A stretch of 64,000 nt of DNA, from positions 1 through 64,000 of the forward strand of contig NZ_CP090350.1 in the NCBI RefSeq assembly GCF_021398735.1, in the 5' to 3' direction. How positions within the stretch are numbered: the first letter of the stretch is position 1; each line of letters starts with the position of its first letter. The position numbers and the translations under genes were made by a program. Positions 51,315-59,680 of this stretch are shown one piece after another. The notes beneath the pieces were generated by a model. The model was given only the letters and a program-made list of their open reading frames with translations. It made no database searches and was not told the origin of the DNA. The DNA comes from Methylobacterium oryzae. GTDB taxonomy: Bacteria > Pseudomonadota > Alphaproteobacteria > Rhizobiales > Beijerinckiaceae.

Positions 51315-52520
51315 CTAGGCCGCGCGCACGCGGGTCGTCTCGACGACGTTGCGCATGTAGCCGGCGGGGTTCCAGCGCGGCTCCATCGGCTGGGTCGCGC
51401 CGTCGTTGCCCGTGGCCCGCACGCGCAGGGCGTGGGCGCCCGGCGCGAGATCGACCTCCGCGGTCCAGGTGCGGAAGGCGTAGGGGCCGAGATCCTGGCC
51501 GAGCCGGGCCGCGCTCCAGGTCCGGCCGTCGTCGGCCGAGACCGCGACGTCCCGGATGCCCGAGCCGCCGTCGAACGCGATGCCCCGCAGGGCGACCGGA
51601 CCCGCCTTCACCGGCGCGCCGTCGGTCAGGTTCGTCAGGAAGGAGCGGACGTTGAGGCGGCCGATCGGGACGGTCCTGTCCGGCGCCTTGCCGGGCTCGG
51701 TGCAGGCGCAGGGATTGTCGGGGATGCGGTAGGCCGTCTTCATCCAGAAGCCCTCGAAGGGGTGATCGAGGACGGCGATGCTGTCGAGGTGCTTGACCCA
51801 GTAGGTGCCGTAGTAGCCCGGCACCACGAGGCGGAGCGGGAAGCCGTTGAGCCAGGGCAGGTCCTGCCCGTTCATGCCCCAGGCGAGCAGCACCGCGCCG
51901 TCCCGGGCGTGGTCGAGGGTCAGCGCCTTGGCGAAGTCCGGCGTCTCGGGCAGGACCGGCCCGTCGAGGCCGTTGAAGGCGACCTGCACGGCGCCGGCCT
52001 TCACGCCGGCCCGGTCGAGCACCGTCTTGAGCGGCACGCCGGTCCAGCGGGCGCAGCCCATGGCGCCGTTGGCGAGCTGGCCGCCGGCGATGCGCGGCTC
52101 GAAGAAGCCGCGGGAATTGCCCGAGCACTGGTTGACCGCGACGATCTCGGTCTGGGGCATCGCCTTGAGGTCGGCGAGCGACAGGGAGAGCGGGCGCTCG
52201 ACCTGCCCGGTCACGGCGACGCGGAAGGCCTGCGGGTCGATCTCGGTCGGGATGTCGGCGAGGTGGTAGCGGACGAAGAACGCGTCGTTCGGCGTGATCG
52301 CGCCCCCGTCGAAGACCGCGAACGGCGTCTCCAGCTGCGGCGGGCGCGCGGTCATCTGCAGGAGCGGCCGCTTGCCCGGATAGGCCACGAGCGGCCGCTC
52401 GCCGTTGCCGAAGGGCAGCGTCCCCCCGTCGGCCGCCCGTGCGCGCGGCACGCCCCCGAGCGCGGCGAGGGCGCCGAGGGCGCTCAGCCGCATGAAGTCC
52501 CGTCTTCCGCGATCGGTCAT
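51315..52520 (-). CDS. sorA: SorA-like molybdenum sulfite dehydrogenase
   Basis: 401 residues from the ATG at 52520 (GGGGAG upstream); the open frame extends to 52910 inside the regulator gene, but that part is a shadow. A Tat-type signal with RRDFMRLSALGAL is present. The molybdopterin ligand is Cys132 in AVNQCSGNSRGFF. A C-terminal Mo-co dimerisation domain follows (AVSADDGRTWSAA, WNPAGYMRN). SorA oxidises sulfite to sulfate in the periplasm and gives electrons to SorB, encoded next. In this locus the sulfite would come from sulfolactate cleavage. Confidence 0.93.
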   Translation of the reverse strand: MTDRGRRDFMRLSALGALAALGGVPRARAADGGTLPFGNGERPLVAYPGKRPLLQMTARPPQLETPFAVFDGGAITPNDAFFVRYHLADIPTEIDPQAFRVAVTGQVERPLSLSLADLKAMPQTEIVAVNQCSGNSRGFFEPRIAGGQLANGAMGCARWTGVPLKTVLDRAGVKAGAVQVAFNGLDGPVLPETPDFAKALTLDHARDGAVLLAWGMNGQDLPWLNGFPLRLVVPGYYGTYWVKHLDSIAVLDHPFEGFWMKTAYRIPDNPCACTEPGKAPDRTVPIGRLNVRSFLTNLTDGAPVKAGPVALRGIAFDGGSGIRDVAVSADDGRTWSAARLGQDLGPYAFRTWTAEVDLAPGAHALRVRATGNDGATQPMEPRWNPAGYMRNVVETTRVRAA

Positions 52521-52609
52521 CGCGCGCTCCCCGTTCAGGCTGTGGCAGCGGAGGTCCGGTTCGGCGCGCCCCGCCTTCGACTGCGAGGCGGCGCGTCGGG
52601 GGATCCCGG

Positions 52610-53449
52610 TCAGCGAAGGACCGAGAGGTAGTGGATGTCCTGCGTCAGGCAGGTCGAGAGGCGCCACTCGACCGGCCGCTCCTCGAGGTCGATGGCGACG
52701 CGGTCGATCTCGAGGGCGGGGGTTCCGGCGGGCACCTGGAGCAGCTCGGCCTCGCGGGGCCCGATCGCCACGGCCTTCAGGCGCTCGTTGGCGGTGGCGA
52801 TCGTGATGCCGTAGCGGGTGGCGTAGAGGCTGTAGAGGGTGTTCGGCAGCTCGATCTGGGCGATGCCCGGGAACAGGCCGGCGGGCACGCTGATCGTCTC
52901 GACCACGCACAGCTTGGCGTCGACGGCGCGCACGCGCTCGATCCGGACCACGCGGGCGGACCGCACGAGGTCGAGCCGCCCGCGCTCGTCGGCGCTGGCG
53001 GCCGCCTCCGCGATCCCCGTGACCCGGCTCGTGGGCATGCCGGTGCCGTCGCCGTCCGGCCGCAGCTTCAGGAAGCGGAAGACGCTCTGCTTGTCGTCGT
53101 GGTCGGCCACGAACGTCCCGCGGCCCTGGCGGCGCACCAGCAGGCTGTCGGCGGTGAGCGCGTCGAGCGCCTTGCGCACCGTCCCCTGGCTGACGCCCAG
53201 CTCGGCGGCGAGCTGCCCCTCGCTCGGAAGGATCTGGCCGGGCTGCCAGACCGCGTCGGCCAGGCGCTTCAGCAGCGTGTCGTAGACCTGCCGGTAGAGC
53301 GGGCGGAAGCCGACCGCGCCGGCGCGTCCCGAGTCTGCGCGCCCCGAGTCTGCGCGCCCCGAACCTGCCTGCCCTTCGCCTGACCGTTCCATCGCGTGAC
53401 GACGCAGAGCCCCATCCGTGGGTAGAGCGTCGAAGGTTGTGTCCAGCAC
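52610..53449 (-). CDS. GntR-family regulator with UTRA domain
   Basis: 279 residues from a GTG at 53449 with a strong AGGAGGGAGAG upstream; an ATG at 53392 lacks a good site. A variable N-terminus (with SGRAD repeated) is followed by the winged helix (about 50-110: LPSEGQLAAELGVSQGTVRK, VRRQGRGTFVADHD) and a UTRA ligand-binding domain (about 125-275: SARVVRIERVRAVDAKLCVV, ending HYLSVLR). It lies within the sulfolactate run between comC and sorA. It is the obvious candidate to bind the two TCTTATATAAGA palindromes before suyA. The ligand is probably sulfolactate or an intermediate (inference). Confidence 0.92.
   Translation of the reverse strand: MLDTTFDALPTDGALRRHAMERSGEGQAGSGRADSGRADSGRAGAVGFRPLYRQVYDTLLKRLADAVWQPGQILPSEGQLAAELGVSQGTVRKALDALTADSLLVRRQGRGTFVADHDDKQSVFRFLKLRPDGDGTGMPTSRVTGIAEAAASADERGRLDLVRSARVVRIERVRAVDAKLCVVETISVPAGLFPGIAQIELPNTLYSLYATRYGITIATANERLKAVAIGPREAELLQVPAGTPALEIDRVAIDLEERPVEWRLSTCLTQDIHYLSVLR
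53321..53375 (-). repeat. Short direct repeats within the GntR coding region
   Basis: A 15-bp unit (CCCCGAGTCTGCGCG on the plus strand) occurs twice exactly and once degenerately, coding for SGRAD repeats in the N-terminal tail of the GntR protein. Copy number may vary between strains. Confidence 0.7.
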
Positions 53450-53524
53450 CTCTCCCTCCTCTCGCTTACGTCGCCCTGCCGACGGGAGCAATCACGGGTT
53501 CTTCCTCCGCACAGGCGTTACGCC

Positions 53525-54514
53525 TCACAGCGCCCGGATCTCGGCCACGAGGGCTTCGGCCACGTCGAGGCCCGCCTCAGCGGCCCGGCGGCGGAGCCCG
53601 AGCCGGCGGCTGCCCGGGAGCCGGGCGCCGTCCTGCGCCTCGATCGCGCCGGCCAGCGCCGCGAAGCGCTCCGGCGCGTCCGGGCTGAGCGCCGAAGCGT
53701 CGAGGGCGAGGATCAGCTGCCCGGTGCCCGGCGGGTCGCCCGCGGCGTCGAGGAACGAGGAGGCTTCACCGGCGAAGCGCGCGCCGACGAGCCCGGCGGC
53801 CAGCAGCTCGACCATCAGGGCGAGCGCCGTCCCCTTGGCGTCGCCCAGCGGCACCATGGTGCCGTCGAGGGCGGCCGTGGCGTCGGTCGTCGGGCGTCCC
53901 TCCGCGTCGAGGGCCCAGCCCTCGGGGATCGGCTCGCCGCGCTTGGCCGCCCCGACGATGTTGGCGCGGGCCACCTTCGACAGGGCGAGGTCGACCACGA
54001 TCGGCGCGCGGCCCGGCAGCGGGCAGGCGAAGGCCAGCGGGTTGGTGCCGAACACCGCCTGACGCCCGCCCCAGGGGGCCATCGCGGCGGGCGTGTTGGC
54101 GAAGAGCAGGGCGACGCAGCCCTGCTCGGCCAGGGCCTCGACCGGGCGGCCGGCCGCGCCGCAATGGTGTGAGCGGCGGATGCCCGCCGCCGCCACGCCC
54201 TGCTGGCGCGCGACGCCCGGCAGCGCCTCCAGGGCGAGGTCGATCGCCGGGTAGGCGAAGCCGTGGGCGGCGTCGATCGCGAGCAGGCCCGGCCGCGGGC
54301 GCGACGCAAGCGGGACCGCGTCGCCCGCGACCTTCCCGGCACGCACCTGCGCCGCGTAGGGCGCGACCCGCGACAGGCCGTGGCCCTTGAGCCCGTCCGC
54401 CTCGGCGCCGACCAGGGCGCGGGCGACGCTCCGGGCCGCGGCCTCGGCCGTGCCGCAGCGGACGAGGGCGTCGGCGGCGAGGGCCTCGGCCTCCGACAGG
54501 GTCAGGTTCGGCAT
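53525..54514 (-). CDS. comC: ComC-like sulfolactate/malate dehydrogenase (Ldh family)
   Basis: 329 residues of the malate/L-lactate dehydrogenase-2 fold, unrelated to classic LDH. Family landmarks: ADGLKGHGLSRVAPYAAQV, RRSHHCGAAGRPVEALAE (catalytic His), and FGTNPLAFACPLP (NAD-binding). In sulfolactate loci this protein is ComC, which reduces sulfopyruvate to (R)-sulfolactate with NADPH. It starts 4 bases after the slcC-type gene, so the two are co-translated. Together they convert (S)- to (R)-sulfolactate. Confidence 0.88.
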   Translation of the reverse strand: MPNLTLSEAEALAADALVRCGTAEAAARSVARALVGAEADGLKGHGLSRVAPYAAQVRAGKVAGDAVPLASRPRPGLLAIDAAHGFAYPAIDLALEALPGVARQQGVAAAGIRRSHHCGAAGRPVEALAEQGCVALLFANTPAAMAPWGGRQAVFGTNPLAFACPLPGRAPIVVDLALSKVARANIVGAAKRGEPIPEGWALDAEGRPTTDATAALDGTMVPLGDAKGTALALMVELLAAGLVGARFAGEASSFLDAAGDPPGTGQLILALDASALSPDAPERFAALAGAIEAQDGARLPGSRRLGLRRRAAEAGLDVAEALVAEIRAL

Positions 54515-54518
54515 CGGC

Positions 54519-55460
54519 TCAGCGCTCCGTGAGATGGCGGCGGACGGCCGCGGCCGTGACGGCGGAGACGCGCACGTTCGATTCCTGCGTCACCCCGGCG
54601 ATGTGCGGCGTGAGGATCAGGTTCGGCACGTCGGCGAAGACGGCGCCCGCCGCCGCGTCGAGGGGCTCCCGGTCGAACACGTCCAGCGCCGCGCCGCCGA
54701 GATGGCCGGAGCGCAGGGCTTGCGCCACGGCGGCCTCGTCCACCACCCCGCCGCGGGCCGCGTTGATCAGGATCGCGCCCGCAGGCATCCGGGCCAGCGC
54801 CGCCGCGTCGATCAACCCGCGGGTCTGATCGGTGAGCGGCACGTGCAGCGAGAGCACGTCGCTCTGCGCGATCAGCGCGTCGAGCGCCTGGCTCTGCACG
54901 GGGCCGTAGGCCGGGTTCCAGGCCGGGTCGCCCGCGGCCACGAAGGGGTCGTGGGCGGCGACCGTCATGCCGAGGGCCGCCGCCCTCCGGGCAGTCTCGC
55001 GGGCGATCGACCCGAAGCCGACGAGGCCGAGGCGCTTGCCGGCGATCTCGCGGCCCATCAGGGCGTTGCGCGGCCACGCGCCGGCGGCGACGGCGGCGCT
55101 CGCCCCGTAGGCGCCGCGCAGGAGCAGCATCGCGGTGGCGACCACGTACTCGGCGACCGCGCCGTCGTTGGCGCCGGTGGCCGGGTAGACCGCGATGCCG
55201 CGCGCCCGGCAGGCCGGGACGTCGATGTTGTCGAGGCCGACGCCGAGGCGGCCGACGACCTTGAGGTCGCGGGCGGCGTCGAGCAGAGGGCCGCGGACCT
55301 GGGTCCGGTTGCGCACGATCAGGGCGTCGGCCCGGGCCACGGCGGCGGCGAGGTCCCCGGGCCGGTCGACGAGGCCGGGATCGTACTGCACGTCGAGGCC
55401 GGCGAGCTCGGCCGCGATCGCGGCCTCGTCCATGAACTCGCTGATGATGACCTTGGGCAT
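54519..55460 (-). CDS. slcC: SlcC-like (S)-sulfolactate dehydrogenase (D-2-hydroxyacid dehydrogenase family)
   Basis: 313 residues. D-isomer hydroxyacid-dehydrogenase fold: NAD motif GKRLGLVGFGSIARE (residues about 141-155), catalytic Arg in INAARGGVVDE, Glu in VFDREPL and His in TPHIAG. In this context it is SlcC, which oxidises (S)-sulfolactate to sulfopyruvate using NAD. A phosphoglycerate-dehydrogenase role is less likely given the suyAB and comC neighbours. It starts 12 bases after the DctA-like gene. Confidence 0.88.
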   Translation of the reverse strand: MPKVIISEFMDEAAIAAELAGLDVQYDPGLVDRPGDLAAAVARADALIVRNRTQVRGPLLDAARDLKVVGRLGVGLDNIDVPACRARGIAVYPATGANDGAVAEYVVATAMLLLRGAYGASAAVAAGAWPRNALMGREIAGKRLGLVGFGSIARETARRAAALGMTVAAHDPFVAAGDPAWNPAYGPVQSQALDALIAQSDVLSLHVPLTDQTRGLIDAAALARMPAGAILINAARGGVVDEAAVAQALRSGHLGGAALDVFDREPLDAAAGAVFADVPNLILTPHIAGVTQESNVRVSAVTAAAVRRHLTER

Positions 55461-55472
55461 GGAGGATCCTTC

Positions 55473-56837
55473 TCAGGTCGCCGGCACGGCAGCGGGGAGG
55501 GGGCGGCGCGAGGCCGCCGCCGGCTCGCGGGCGGGGATCGCGTCCGCCGCCTCGTCCTCGTCGTCGAGAAGGTCGAGGTTCGGGGTGATGCGGCCGTCGA
55601 GCACCGCCCGGGCGTGGGCGAGGTCGATCTTGCCCTCCCAGCGGGCGATCACGAGGGTCGCCACCATGTTGCCGACCGCGTTGGTCACGCAGCGCAGCTC
55701 GTTCAGGATGCGGTCCACCCCGATGATCAGGGCGATGCCCGCCACCGGCAGGAGCTGCGAGGCCTGGAGCGTCGCGGCGAGCACGAACAGGATGGCGCCG
55801 GCCACGCCTGCCACGCCCTTCGAGGTCACCAGCGCGATGGCGAGGATGCCGAGCTCCTGCTCCCAGGTCAGCGGCACGTTGAGAGCCTGGGCGATGAAGC
55901 CGATCGCCATGGTCAGGTAGATGCACGAGCCGTCCATGTTGAAGGACAGGCCGGCGGGCATCACGAGGCCGGTGACGCTCTTGTCGACCCCGAGGCCGTT
56001 GAGCTTGGCCATGATCCGCGGCAGCACCGATTCCGAGCTCGTGGTGCCGAGCAGGATGAACAGCTCCTCCCGGCTGTAGCGGAACAGCTTCCACAGGCTC
56101 AGGCCGACGTAGAAGCGCATCACGCCGCCGAGGAAGACCGCGATGAACACGATGAAGGTCAGGTAGAGGGAGACGATCAGCATCCCGTACTGGGCGAGGA
56201 TGCCGAGCCCGAACTTGCCGATGGTGAAGGCCATCGCCCCGAAGGCTCCGATCGGCGCGAAGTGCATGATCAGGCCGACGACCTTCATCAGCACGTCGCC
56301 GAAGGCGTGGACCACCTTGAGCGGGAACTCGCCGCGCCGGCCGAGCATCGCCAGACCCATGCCGACGAGCACCGAGAAGAACATCACCTGGATCAGGTCG
56401 CCCTTGGCGAAGGCGTCGACCGCGCTGTGCGGGATGATGTTGGCGACGATCTCCATCGGCGACTGCGCGTGGGCCTTGCCGGCGATGCCGGCGACCAGCT
56501 TGGCGTCGAGGCTGTCGACCGTGGCGTTCACGCCGTCGCCCGGCCGCAGCAGGTTGACGAACAGGAGGCCCGCGGCGAGCGCCACGGTCGTGGCGACCTC
56601 GAAGTACAGGATGGTCTTCAGGCCCATCCGGCCGACGCTCTTCATGTCGCCGACATGCGCGATGCCGACCACGACCGTGCAGAAGATCACGGGGGCGACG
56701 ATCATCTTGATCAGGTTGATGAACATGTCGCCGAGGATCTTGCAGCCCACGGCGAAATCGGGGGCCACCACCCCGACCGCGATGCCCAGCGCGATGCCGA
56801 GCAGGACCTGGCCGTAGATCGACCGAAGCAGCCTCAT
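55473..56837 (-). CDS. DctA-like dicarboxylate/cation symporter
   Basis: 454 residues, about eight membrane helices plus two re-entrant loops. The DAACS signatures are present: TTSSESVLPRIMAK (Ser-rich loop), GLSFNMDGSCIYLTM, and VDRILNELRCVTNAVGN. DctA imports C4-dicarboxylates with protons or sodium. Its place between suyB and slcC suggests it brings in sulfolactate, a C3 dianion of similar shape. Other described sulfolactate loci use a TRAP-type or related importer, so this would be a different solution. A 16-bp hairpin lies between suyB and this gene. Confidence 0.9.
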   Translation of the reverse strand: MRLLRSIYGQVLLGIALGIAVGVVAPDFAVGCKILGDMFINLIKMIVAPVIFCTVVVGIAHVGDMKSVGRMGLKTILYFEVATTVALAAGLLFVNLLRPGDGVNATVDSLDAKLVAGIAGKAHAQSPMEIVANIIPHSAVDAFAKGDLIQVMFFSVLVGMGLAMLGRRGEFPLKVVHAFGDVLMKVVGLIMHFAPIGAFGAMAFTIGKFGLGILAQYGMLIVSLYLTFIVFIAVFLGGVMRFYVGLSLWKLFRYSREELFILLGTTSSESVLPRIMAKLNGLGVDKSVTGLVMPAGLSFNMDGSCIYLTMAIGFIAQALNVPLTWEQELGILAIALVTSKGVAGVAGAILFVLAATLQASQLLPVAGIALIIGVDRILNELRCVTNAVGNMVATLVIARWEGKIDLAHARAVLDGRITPNLDLLDDEDEAADAIPAREPAAASRRPLPAAVPAT

Positions 56838-56926
56838 GCGTTCCTCCAGAATGACGGGACGGAGGCCGCCGCGGTTTCCCCCGCGGTCGTGCGCTCCGGC
56901 GTGGTCCTGACCCCGTGGCGTCGGGG

Positions 56927-56963
56927 CCGCGCCCGCGGACCGGATCGCGGTCCGCGGGCGCGG
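56927..56963 (-). terminator. Perfect 16-bp hairpin between suyB and the DctA-like gene
   Basis: Bases 56927-56942 pair fully with 56948-56963 around a 5-base loop (GATCG), starting 10 bases after the suyB stop. No T-run follows in the direction of transcription, so it may act as an mRNA-stabilising or processing element, or a partial terminator that sets the suyAB to downstream ratio. Confidence 0.6.
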
Positions 56964-56973
56964 GACTTGTGCG

Positions 56974-58260
56974 TCAGGCGCTGCGGTAGAGCTTCGTCAT
57001 CACGAATTCCCGGTGGCCGAGGGACTCGGCCGCCGTGAGCCGGCCGTTGGCGGTGCGCACCACCATGTCGATGAGCGCGTCGCCGGCCTGCGGGATCGTC
57101 ATCTCACGGGTGAGCACACCCGAGACGTCGACGTCGATATGCTCGCCCATGGTCCGCACGGTCCGGGGATTGCCGGTGATCTTGATCACCGGGACGATCG
57201 GGTTGCCGATGACGTTGCCCTGGCCGGTCGGGAAGGTGTGCACCACGTAGCCGGCCGCCGCCATCAGGGTGACGCACTCGGCCGCCGCCGAGGACGTGTC
57301 CATGAAGTACAGGCCGGGCCCCTTGGCGGGCGCCTCCGCGGGCTGCAGCGCGTCGATGAACCGGCACTCGTGGCCGATCTTCTCGAGGTTGCCGAGCGCC
57401 TTCTCCTCGATCGTGGTGAGGCCGCCCGCGATGTTGCCCTTGGTCGGCTGCGAGTCCGAGAGATCGTCGGTCTTGTGGGCCTCGATCACGTCGTCCTGGT
57501 AGGCCTTCCACATCGTGTACCACTTGTCGGAGACTTCCGGGCTGATCGCCCGCTCGCGACAGAGGTGCTCCGCGCCGGTGATCTCCGAGGTCTCGCCGAA
57601 CACCCCGTAGATCCCGTGCGGGATCAGCTTGTCGTACATGTTGCCGACGGTGGGGCAGGAGGCGAGGCCGGTGGTGGTGTCGGACTCGCCGCACTTGGTC
57701 GAGACCCAGAGGTCGGCGATCGGGCATTCCTCGCGTTGGAGCTCGGTGGCCCACTGCACGAAGCGCTTGGCCTGGTAGCTCGCCCTGGCGACGATCGCGA
57801 TGTCGCCGTGGCCCTCGATGCCGAAGCCGACGACCGGCTTGCCGGTCTTGGCGATGCCCTCGACCACGCGGTTGGTCCACTGGTCCTCGATGCCGATCAC
57901 CACGACGGCGGCGACGTTCGGGTTCGAGCCGATGCCGATCAGGGTGCGGAAGTGGAGGTCCAGGTCCTCGCCGAACTGGAGCCGGCCGTAGGCGTGGGGC
58001 AGCGCCATCGTGCCCTTCACATTGTTGGCGACCGCCTCGCAGGCGGCGTTGGACAGGTCGTCCAGCGGCAGGAGCACGACGTGGTTGCGCACGCCGACCC
58101 GGCCGTTCTCCCGGCGCCAGCCCATGAAGGTGGCGGAGGTGTAGTTCTCCGAGGCGCGCCCGGTCGCGAGCGCCTTGGTGGCGAACTGATCGGGCGCACC
58201 GCCGACGAAGGGGGTGGCGATCTCGTGTTCGAGCTGAGCGGCTTCCTTGAACATCGTCAC
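56974..58260 (-). CDS. suyB: SuyB-like (R)-sulfolactate sulfo-lyase, large subunit
   Basis: 428 residues of the UxaA/altronate-dehydratase C-terminal family: [20 protein letters not shown] (start of the domain), [20 protein letters not shown] (Cys cluster for metal binding), and [20 protein letters not shown]. The neighbouring SuyA-type small subunit defines it as the large subunit of sulfolactate sulfo-lyase, which cleaves (R)-sulfolactate to pyruvate and sulfite in the cytoplasm. It begins 1 base after suyA ends. Confidence 0.93.
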   Translation of the reverse strand: MTMFKEAAQLEHEIATPFVGGAPDQFATKALATGRASENYTSATFMGWRRENGRVGVRNHVVLLPLDDLSNAACEAVANNVKGTMALPHAYGRLQFGEDLDLHFRTLIGIGSNPNVAAVVVIGIEDQWTNRVVEGIAKTGKPVVGFGIEGHGDIAIVARASYQAKRFVQWATELQREECPIADLWVSTKCGESDTTTGLASCPTVGNMYDKLIPHGIYGVFGETSEITGAEHLCRERAISPEVSDKWYTMWKAYQDDVIEAHKTDDLSDSQPTKGNIAGGLTTIEEKALGNLEKIGHECRFIDALQPAEAPAKGPGLYFMDTSSAAAECVTLMAAAGYVVHTFPTGQGNVIGNPIVPVIKITGNPRTVRTMGEHIDVDVSGVLTREMTIPQAGDALIDMVVRTANGRLTAAESLGHREFVMTKLYRSA

Positions 58261-58261
58261 C

Positions 58262-58579
58262 TCACCAGCGCTTCGTCTTGACGTTGTGGACGTGGACGTG
58301 CTCGCCCTTGGCGACGTCCTTGATGACCTTGCCGATGTCCTGGCCGTACTTGATGGCCGTGTCGCCGGCCTTCAGGTCGGTGAGCGCGACCTTGTGGCCG
58401 ATCGGGATGTCGTGGCGGACATGGACCTCGAAGGTGCTGTCGTTCTCGGTGACCACCCCGAAGGCGTCGGTGCTCGCGCTCAGGCCCTCGATCACCGCGA
58501 CGGCGACGTTGTCCTGGGGGGAATGGGCGAGAAGATGCGGCTTGCGGCGCCCCGCGCCGGACGCGGCGTGGCTGCTCAT
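58262..58579 (-). CDS. suyA: SuyA-like (R)-sulfolactate sulfo-lyase, small subunit
   Basis: 105 residues from the ATG at 58579 with AGGAGG upstream. SAF-domain-type small subunit: [57 protein letters not shown]. It forms the lyase with SuyB. It is the first gene of the minus-strand run; a perfect 18-bp palindrome lies 42 bases before its start, so control here would set the whole pathway. Confidence 0.93.
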   Translation of the reverse strand: MSSHAASGAGRRKPHLLAHSPQDNVAVAVIEGLSASTDAFGVVTENDSTFEVHVRHDIPIGHKVALTDLKAGDTAIKYGQDIGKVIKDVAKGEHVHVHNVKTKRW

Positions 58580-58620
58580 GCGGTCCTCCTGATCTGCGTC
58601 GTCGGCTTCTCGGCGGCGAC

Positions 58621-58638
58621 TGGTCTTATATAAGACCA
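58621..58638. promoter_or_regulatory. Perfect 18-bp palindrome, candidate GntR operator before suyA
   Basis: TGGTCTTATATAAGACCA is a perfect inverted repeat 42 bases upstream of the suyA start. UTRA-type GntR regulators bind TGGTCT-N-AGACCA-like sites, so the GntR gene of this locus is the likely ligand-responsive regulator. Confidence 0.75.
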
Positions 58639-58807
58639 ATGAGGTGTCCGGCGTCAACGGGTGATCGAGGGGTGCGGGTGATTTCACTGGTTCGGGGACG
58701 GCACCGAGCGCCCCCTCCTCCTCTGTGGCGGTGGGAGGTCGCGAGCCGGATCCGGAGGGCCGACCCTGTCGCGCCGCAGAGGCATGTGCCTTGCTCAGTC
58801 GAACAAG

Positions 58808-58819
58808 TCTTATATAAGA
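58808..58819. promoter_or_regulatory. Second palindrome, candidate GntR operator before the TSUP gene
   Basis: TCTTATATAAGA repeats the core of the palindrome at 58621-58638 exactly. The flanks match less well (CAAG before, TACA after). It lies 97 bases before the TSUP start, so that gene is probably in the same regulon. Confidence 0.7.
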
Positions 58820-58916
58820 TACATGGAAAGAGAGCCCGCCCCGGCGGGACGCGGGCCGGGAGGACGAGAATGGCGGGTGTGCGCGCGGATGGGATCGGCC
58901 GGGCCGGGCGCCCCCG

Positions 58917-59663
58917 GTGAACGAGACGCTTCTCCTGATCCTGTGCGTCGGCTGCGCCGGCGTGATCTCGGGCCTGACGGGCTTCGCCTTCGCGCTGATC
59001 GCCTCCGGCACGCTGCTGTCGATCCGCACGCCCGTGGAGGCGACCGCCCTGGTGCTCGTCTGCAGCATCCTCTCGCAGGTGATCTCGATCCTGCGCCTGC
59101 GGACCTGGCCGCCGCGGGGCACCGCCTTCGCGATGATCCTGCCGGGCATCGTCGGCGCGCCGATCGGCATCCACCTGCTGCATGATCTCGATCCGCGCTT
59201 CATCAAGGTCGCGATCGGCGCCTTCCTTGTCCTCTACAGCGGCGGCGTCGCGCTGCTGCGCGCCGATTACCGGGTCGGCTTCGGCAATCGCTGGAGTGAC
59301 GGCGCGATCGGCTTCCTGGGCGGCGTGCTGGGCGGGATCGCCGGCCTGTCCGGCGCCCTGCCGACGGCCTGGAGCCTCGTGCGCGGCTGGGATCCGCGCA
59401 CCCAGCGGGCGGTCTACCAGTCCTTCACCCTGGTGATGCAGGTCTGGGCCCTGACGATCCTCGTCTATCTCGATCCGCTGCCGCCCGAGCTCCTCGGCGA
59501 CCTCGCCCTGGCGCTGCCGGTGGTGCTGGTGAGCGTGCTCGCCGGGCTCTCGCTGTTCGCCCGGATCGACCAGCGCCGCTTCCGCACGCTCGTCCTCGCG
59601 CTGCTCGCCGCGATCGGCCTGACCACGACGGCCCTGGCGCTGCCCGGCCTGCTGCAGAACTGA
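58917..59663 (+). CDS. TSUP-family (TauE/SafE) membrane transporter
   Basis: 248 residues from a GTG at 58917. Seven to eight hydrophobic segments; the TSUP repeats are visible as GCAGVISGLTGFAFALIAS and GFLGGVLGGIAGLSGALPTA. TauE/SafE proteins export sulfite, sulfoacetate or related organosulfur anions, or import them. It diverges from suyA and carries the same palindrome in its promoter, so it is probably the sulfite exporter or a sulfonate carrier of this pathway. Confidence 0.9.
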   Translation: MNETLLLILCVGCAGVISGLTGFAFALIASGTLLSIRTPVEATALVLVCSILSQVISILRLRTWPPRGTAFAMILPGIVGAPIGIHLLHDLDPRFIKVAIGAFLVLYSGGVALLRADYRVGFGNRWSDGAIGFLGGVLGGIAGLSGALPTAWSLVRGWDPRTQRAVYQSFTLVMQVWALTILVYLDPLPPELLGDLALALPVVLVSVLAGLSLFARIDQRRFRTLVLALLAAIGLTTTALALPGLLQN

Positions 59664-59680
59664 GCGCGGCCGGTGGGGCG

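Larger units (their letters stand above)
58580..58916. other. Divergent regulatory region between suyA and the TSUP gene
   Basis: 337 bases containing two palindromic operators (58621-58638 and 58808-58819). The middle is GC-rich without a supported gene. Each palindrome is the only strongly AT-rich element on its side and overlaps the probable promoter. Confidence 0.6.

Noticed and set aside
54387..57038. 883-codon plus-strand frame opposite slcC, the DctA-like gene and suyB
   Set aside because: Composition of an antisense shadow (His/Asp/Gly/Arg-rich) covering parts of four genes with strong family motifs.
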